A DNA stretch of 64,000 nucleotides from Heterobasidion occidentale. Taxonomy: Eukaryota; Basidiomycota; Agaricomycetes; Russulales; Bondarzewiaceae. Positions 59,445-64,000 of this stretch are shown here, one piece after another. Both the position numbers and the translations under genes were made by a program. The stretch's first letter is position 1, and each line of letters opens with the position of its first letter. The stretch covers positions 2,976,001-3,040,000 of the forward strand of contig JBCAQO010000004.1 of the NCBI GenBank assembly GCA_039111635.1, written 5' to 3'. Under the pieces are notes generated by a model. It had not been told where the DNA came from and ran no database searches. It saw only the letters and a program-made list of their open reading frames with translations.

Positions 59445-60217
59445 GGGTGGGCCCCCGCCGATCGTCGCGCCCTCGTGGCAATCTCTGCTTTCGTCCGCGT
59501 CGTGACCTTTTTGACTGGTTTCCTTTCGCTCTTCAGTGTCTGCCTGCCTGTCTGTCTGTTTATCTATGTGTTCGGTAGCCTTTCCCCCGTCTATACCCCG
59601 CCCTCCTGTTGTGTCCCTACATCTATTACGCCCGCTCGTTGTCCCGTCTCCTAACGAACCTGAACGACTCGTATGTGTGCCCCTCTTGTTGTTTTACTGC
59701 GGCTCGCTGTTTTTTTTTCATCTTATCGTTCTTTGGACAGTACGTACTTACTACCGCCGGTGTGGCATGGTCGCAAGAGTGTAAATTTAGTGCAGCATCA
59801 CGAAATATAATTACTCTGCTCGAGGGGGGTTTCAGTTTTCATTTACGTGGGTCACCGTGCTGGCATGTCGTCATTCTTTCGGTCGATATCATGAGGGCGA
59901 GGTGCGACTCGCCGTCGTCTTTGGGATAGTAGTACGTAGCTCTATTTCTGCCGTCGTGATATGGACGCCAGGCCGTACTAGATCCCCTGGTGCAGCAAAG
60001 CTGCCTTTTATGGCAAGGAGAAGGCTAATTTGGGTGCCTGTGGCTGGCTGGTTCTGGGGCTGTGCCCCTGAGAGAGGGAGAGGCTGCGCACTGCCAGTGA
60101 GCACCACGACCCGACGTCCGACTCCCAGCGGCCGTGGCCGCGTGAGATTGCTCTTCTTGTATTCCCAGACGACTGCGCCCTTCCACCCGCCTCACGACCC
60201 TCCACGACGACACAGAG
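59445..60217. other. Intergenic, RhoGAP end to GH17 start
   Basis: About 770 bp with pyrimidine-rich microsatellite-like tracts (CTGCCTGCCTGTCTGTCTGT near 59540) and the GH17 promoter. No gene was recognised. Confidence 0.5.
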
Positions 60218-62649
60218 ATGACCTCCAGAGATCCGTTCGGTACACCCGAGCCTGCTGGTGCGGCGGGGGCGTCTGTGACGACATTTCCAGCGTACCGAGA
60301 CCATGTGAATTCGAACCCCGATTTGCAAGATTATTTTGACGATTCTGGAATCCCGGTATGTAAGGCAAGGGCCCCATCGCGTCTGCCCGTCTGATCACCA
60401 TCCTCTTCTCTCTCCATTCCTCCTCCTCCTGTCCACATCTCTCCTCTCTGTCATCCACCACACTCCTTCCCCAACTGCCGCCTCGCCACTCAAGCCCCCT
60501 CACCGTTTCTCTGGCATTTATTCCCAGCACTCCCTCTCCAGAGGTTCCACTCCCGTCCCCTCTGCCTCCACCCCCTCCACCCTTAACACCCCAGACGCCA
60601 ACACCCGCGGCCTCTACTCCTCGCCTGCCGCAGCAGCATTCGCAGCAGCAGAGTCCACCCGCGACCTCCCCGCAACCGCACCCCTGCAGCCACGAGACAT
60701 GTCCACCTACAACAACATCGAGGCTCCCAACCAGTGGATGGAGAAACCCCCGTCGCGCAGCAACCGCTCAAAGTGGATCGTGAGTTCTTCCCGTTATTAG
60801 TTGCGCTGAGCCCGCTTGACGTGCCTGCCGTGTCTTGTTACCCGCCGCGTCCGCTTGCTGCGCCCGCGTGATTCCTTAGGTTATCGCGTCCATCGTCGGC
60901 TTGCTCGCCCTGATCGGCGTCGGCGTCGGCGTCGGCGTGTCCCTGTCACAGAAGAACAAGAGCGGCAGCTCGCGTGCGAGTTCGAGTTCCAACTCCAGCT
61001 CCGTCACGCAGTCCGACCCCAACGACCCCAGCTCTTTCACGAAGGACTCCCGGCTCAAGCAGTCGTTCTATGGTCTCGCCTACACCCCCGCAGGCTCGCA
61101 GCTGCCCGACTGCGGCAACAACCTCAGTGCGTTTCCGTTCCCGCTTTTTTGCGCGCTATGCTGCTTTGAGTTGACGTCGGTCCCCATCAGGCGATATTAT
61201 TACCGACGTGCAGGTAGGCTTCCGTTCTATTTCCGTATTGACGCCGCACCCGTTGACGCGGTCTATTTTTATCCTAGCTCATGTCCCAGCTGACAACGGT
61301 GAGTCCTGCCCTCTCTGCGAAACGCTCGAGGCTGATGGCCGTCGATCAGCGCATCCGTCTGTATGGAGCGGACTGCAATCAATCCGCCCTTGTCGTGAGT
61401 CTTGCGCCATCATAATTGTGATCTGAGGCCACGACCAACCTCCTGCGTCTCGTGCAGCTCGACGCGATCCAGCGGACAAAAGTCAACCTGACCGTCTGGC
61501 TCGGAAATTATCCGGTGCCCACGAACGAGTCCGTCTACACCCGGCAGCGTGACTTGATCCTCGATGCCCTTCAGACGTATGGCACGGACCACGTCGGGGG
61601 CGTCACCGTTGGAAACGAGTTTATGTTGAAGTGCGTGTCATGCCCTGCCCCTCGGTCTAACGGAAACTACAACCTCGCGTTTGTAGCTATCTGAGTGCCA
61701 ATGGCGGTGGCGACGATCCCAACAGTTCCATCGGTAACACAGGTGCGTTCGTGTGAGACGGGGATTGTGCGTTTGGAGGTCTAACATTAGCGTTGTGTCA
61801 AGGCGCTGCTATCCTGATTAGCAACATCCAGGACACCATCTCAAAGATTGATGCGCTCAGCCTTGACAAACACATCCCCGTCGGGACCGCAGATGCTGGC
61901 AGTTACTTCAACACAGAAGTCCTGGAGGCTGTTGAGTACGGCGTGAGTGTCGCTCCAGGATGGATCGTTGGCGTTCCTGAATTTCGTTGCAGATGTCGAA
62001 TGTCCATCCGTGGTTCGCGAACGTCTCGGTCGAGACGGCGGCGGGATGGACCGCCGAATTCTTCGATACCTGGAACCTCGAGCCCGCCGCGAAGCTCTCC
62101 AACACGCCGAAGATGTACATCGCGGAGACCGGATGGCCCACGGTGCGTTGGCGTGACGCGCCCCGTTGCTGATCGCGCAGGGCTCCCGTGTGCTGATGCG
62201 CGTCGTGGCACGCAGAAATCTTCCGATGTTTCTAATGAGAGCAACGGGCCGTCGACCGCGTCGGAGGCGAACCTGCAGACGTTCTTGGACACGTTCGTGT
62301 GCCAGGCGAACACGAACGGCACGGGCTATTTCTTCTTCGAGGTTCGTCCCGTCGTCCCGTCGATAGGGTGAGGGCTGACCGTAACCCGATGCATGTTCGT
62401 GTGTCTATCTCGGGGTGCAGTTCTTTGACGAGCAATGGAAGGTTCGTCGATTTACTGAAGTGGGACCGAGCTCGTTTCTGATCGGGTTTTGCTTTGTCTA
62501 GGACGCCGAATTTGGCGGTGTAGAGGGATGGTGGGGCTTGTTCAATGCAAAGTACGCGACTTCCCATTCTCTGGCCCGTTTTCGATCTTCTGATGCTTGG
62601 GCCTGCTCGCAGCAAAACGCTCAAGAACATAGAGATACCTTCTTGTTGA
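60218..62649 (+). CDS. Membrane-anchored GH17 endo-beta-1,3-glucanase
   Basis: Cell-wall glucan hydrolase or transglucosylase of glycoside hydrolase family 17. The first exon (MTSRDPFGTPEPAGA) and a proline- and serine-rich cytosolic segment precede one membrane segment (VIASIVGLLALIGVGVGVGV, about 60882), giving type II topology. A serine-rich linker follows. The catalytic domain is FYGLAYTPAGSQLPDCGNNL, RIRLYGADCNQSALVL, VGGVTVGNEFML (acid/base Glu in NE), HIPVGTADAGSYFN, MSNVHPWFANVSVETAAGWT, MYIAETGWPT (nucleophile Glu) and FFEFFDEQWK. It ends NKTLKNIEIPSC at TGA 62647-62649. About ten short introns, some flanking very small exons (for example around 61195-61275). Intact after splicing. 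Resembles fungal BtgC-type enzymes acting at the growing wall. Confidence 0.94.
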
Positions 62650-64000
62650 TATCCCCACGTTCATCATACCCACACCAGCACATGAGTACGATCCTGCTAT
62701 CCCCACGAATTTCCGGTGATATTTCGGTTCAAGCTAGCCCTTCCCCCTTTCCCCTCCCACTTTCTCTCCCCCTTATGACTACGACACGGACAGTACGTTA
62801 CGCTGCGGTGTCGTTTGTTGTGTTTATCCCCACCCTCGGACATGGACTCGCGTTTCGTCTGTTTGCGAGCACAGTAAGTACAGGATCGCGGTACCGTACC
62901 GTACCTACGAGCGTTGAGCGTTGACCACCTACACCACGGACTTGCACCATTTTTTTTCGACTTTTTCCTCGTTCGTTCGTTCGTTCTTTGCGAGTGCGGT
63001 GCACCGATTTGATGTCCTGGATGTCTTGGATGCCTGTGCGGTGGTGTTTACGTTGGCAATGTACTCGTTGAATTGCAGGTGCTCGGCGGTTTTCGGCGGT
63101 GCTCGGCGCTATCTCACGATTTTTGGCGTGGTCTTGGGTGGTCTTGTCGATTGCGTCGCGTCCGGTTTGTGATTTTGACGTGACACGGCCATTTAACATG
63201 ACTCTTTCTACTGTAATGCTGATGGACACGGACGGGCTGTGGAGCTTGATTCGGAAGGTACGTTCCCCCGTTTTAAAAGATTTTGCGTTGGTTGGCTGAT
63301 TGCGCACAGGTTGTAGGAATTGTTGTGGGCACGTAGAATCGAGGTTCGCGACAACGTATTTCTTTCGCTGGTTCGAAGGACGACGGTGGCGTCGAATTCG
63401 TGTGAGTATCGCCCTCGCACATTCCTGGGGGCGTGAAGTCAGATCAGCCAGGATCATCGATCGACCACCCATGTTCGATAGCGTCGATCCGTTCTCGTCT
63501 GTCCTGGCGGTCGTTGGCTTCTTTACATACGCCTTCAGAGTCGTCCCGATATCCTGACAGATTTATCGAGCTTGTCAGACGACGCGACGCTCGCGGCTAT
63601 GTAGGAGACCCTGACGTCCTGTGGCTGTTCGCCGCCGGGACTCGGGACCTCGACGAGGAGATCGTGGCTCTTTCGCTCGGAGCGATGCATCTGAGAGCTA
63701 GTCTTCCCGCTCGAAGGTGGCCCTTGACTAGGGTCTCTCCCTCGACGCTGGTGCGAAGACACTGATGCAGGCGTCGCAGGACATTCCGGCGAGGGGAAGG
63801 ATGGGATCGGGATGAGGGAGGTCGGCTCGGGGCGATGCGTCCTTGACTCCGCGCGCCGTGGAGAGGAATCTGCAAGAGGGGGAGTTGGTTCTTTGAGTTG
63901 ATTGTTCAGAAAGCTGTGTGTGTAAGTGCATCGCGCGACTCGGGTTTGGGTGCGGCCGGCATCGGTCTCATGAGTGGATTCTAGATGCGACTGTCGATTG
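62650..64000. other. 3' flank of GH17 and unassigned sequence
   Basis: Contains pyrimidine-rich tracts and a short CGTT tandem array (about 62970-62985). Frames in both directions at 63430-63930 look weakly coding but match nothing I recognise and have no clear splice structure, so no gene is called. Confidence 0.45.

Noticed and set aside
59540..59570. Short repeated CTGC/CTGT units as a regulatory array
   Set aside because: Simple microsatellite-like tract with no spacing pattern or conserved partner.
62798..63472. 224-codon minus-strand frame after GH17
   Set aside because: Basic low-complexity product, no splice structure and no recognisable domain.
1..64000. CRISPR array, prokaryotic operon or phage features
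   Set aside because: No spaced short repeats. Introns and gene families are those of a fungus.

Overview
The window is a draft-assembly segment from a filamentous basidiomycete, most likely an Agaricomycete. The evidence is dense single-copy genes with many GT-AG introns of about 50 nt, fungal-type ERG24, a VNX1-type antiporter, a Rid1-type GBD/FH3 protein, a membrane-anchored GH17 glucanase and a GMC oxidoreductase, plus large Ty3/gypsy elements. One 100-N gap lies at 50360-50459. No rRNA, tRNA or CRISPR array was recognised.

Positions 1-32521 are a four-layer nest of LTR retrotransposons from two families. Family A is a chromovirus: Ty3/gypsy with a chromodomain after the integrase and LTRs of about 834 bp (TGTTAGG...CCTAACA). 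Family B is a second Ty3/gypsy family without a visible chromodomain, with LTRs of about 1.08 kb (TGAT...ATCA). A1 (+, 4362-14734) is complete and sits inside A2 (-, 1-4361 plus 14735-15873), flanked by a 5-bp GTCTT duplication. A2 sits inside B1 (+, 15874-25726). B1 sits inside B2 (-, 25727-31686). B2 interrupts an old A-family LTR (A3, 31687-32521). Both families thus inserted into their own kind in opposite orientation. Each carries an accessory gene between pol and the 3' LTR. In A1 it is a sense zinc-knuckle ORF behind its own TATA box. In B1 it is a spliced five-exon gene on the antisense strand.

Positions 32522-64000 are ordinary gene-rich DNA: a conserved coiled-coil protein (-), ERG24 (+), ORC2 (-), RPAP1 (-), VNX1-like antiporter (+), DDB1 (-, 5' end lost in the gap), Rid1-like GBD/FH3 protein (+, 5' end lost in the gap), GMC oxidoreductase (-), RhoGAP (+) and GH17 endo-beta-1,3-glucanase (+). 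They are arranged largely as divergent or convergent pairs. They cover sterol synthesis, replication licensing, RNA polymerase II assembly, vacuolar ion transport, CRL4 ubiquitin ligase function, Rho and actin signalling, and cell-wall remodelling.

Two kinds of damage must be kept apart. Single-base indels, mostly lost G or C in short runs, break the frames of A1, A2 and the essential genes ERG24, ORC2 and RPAP1, which points to uncorrected sequencing error. B2 instead carries C-to-T nonsense changes and a dead RT active site, which is genuine decay of a deamination or RIP-like type.
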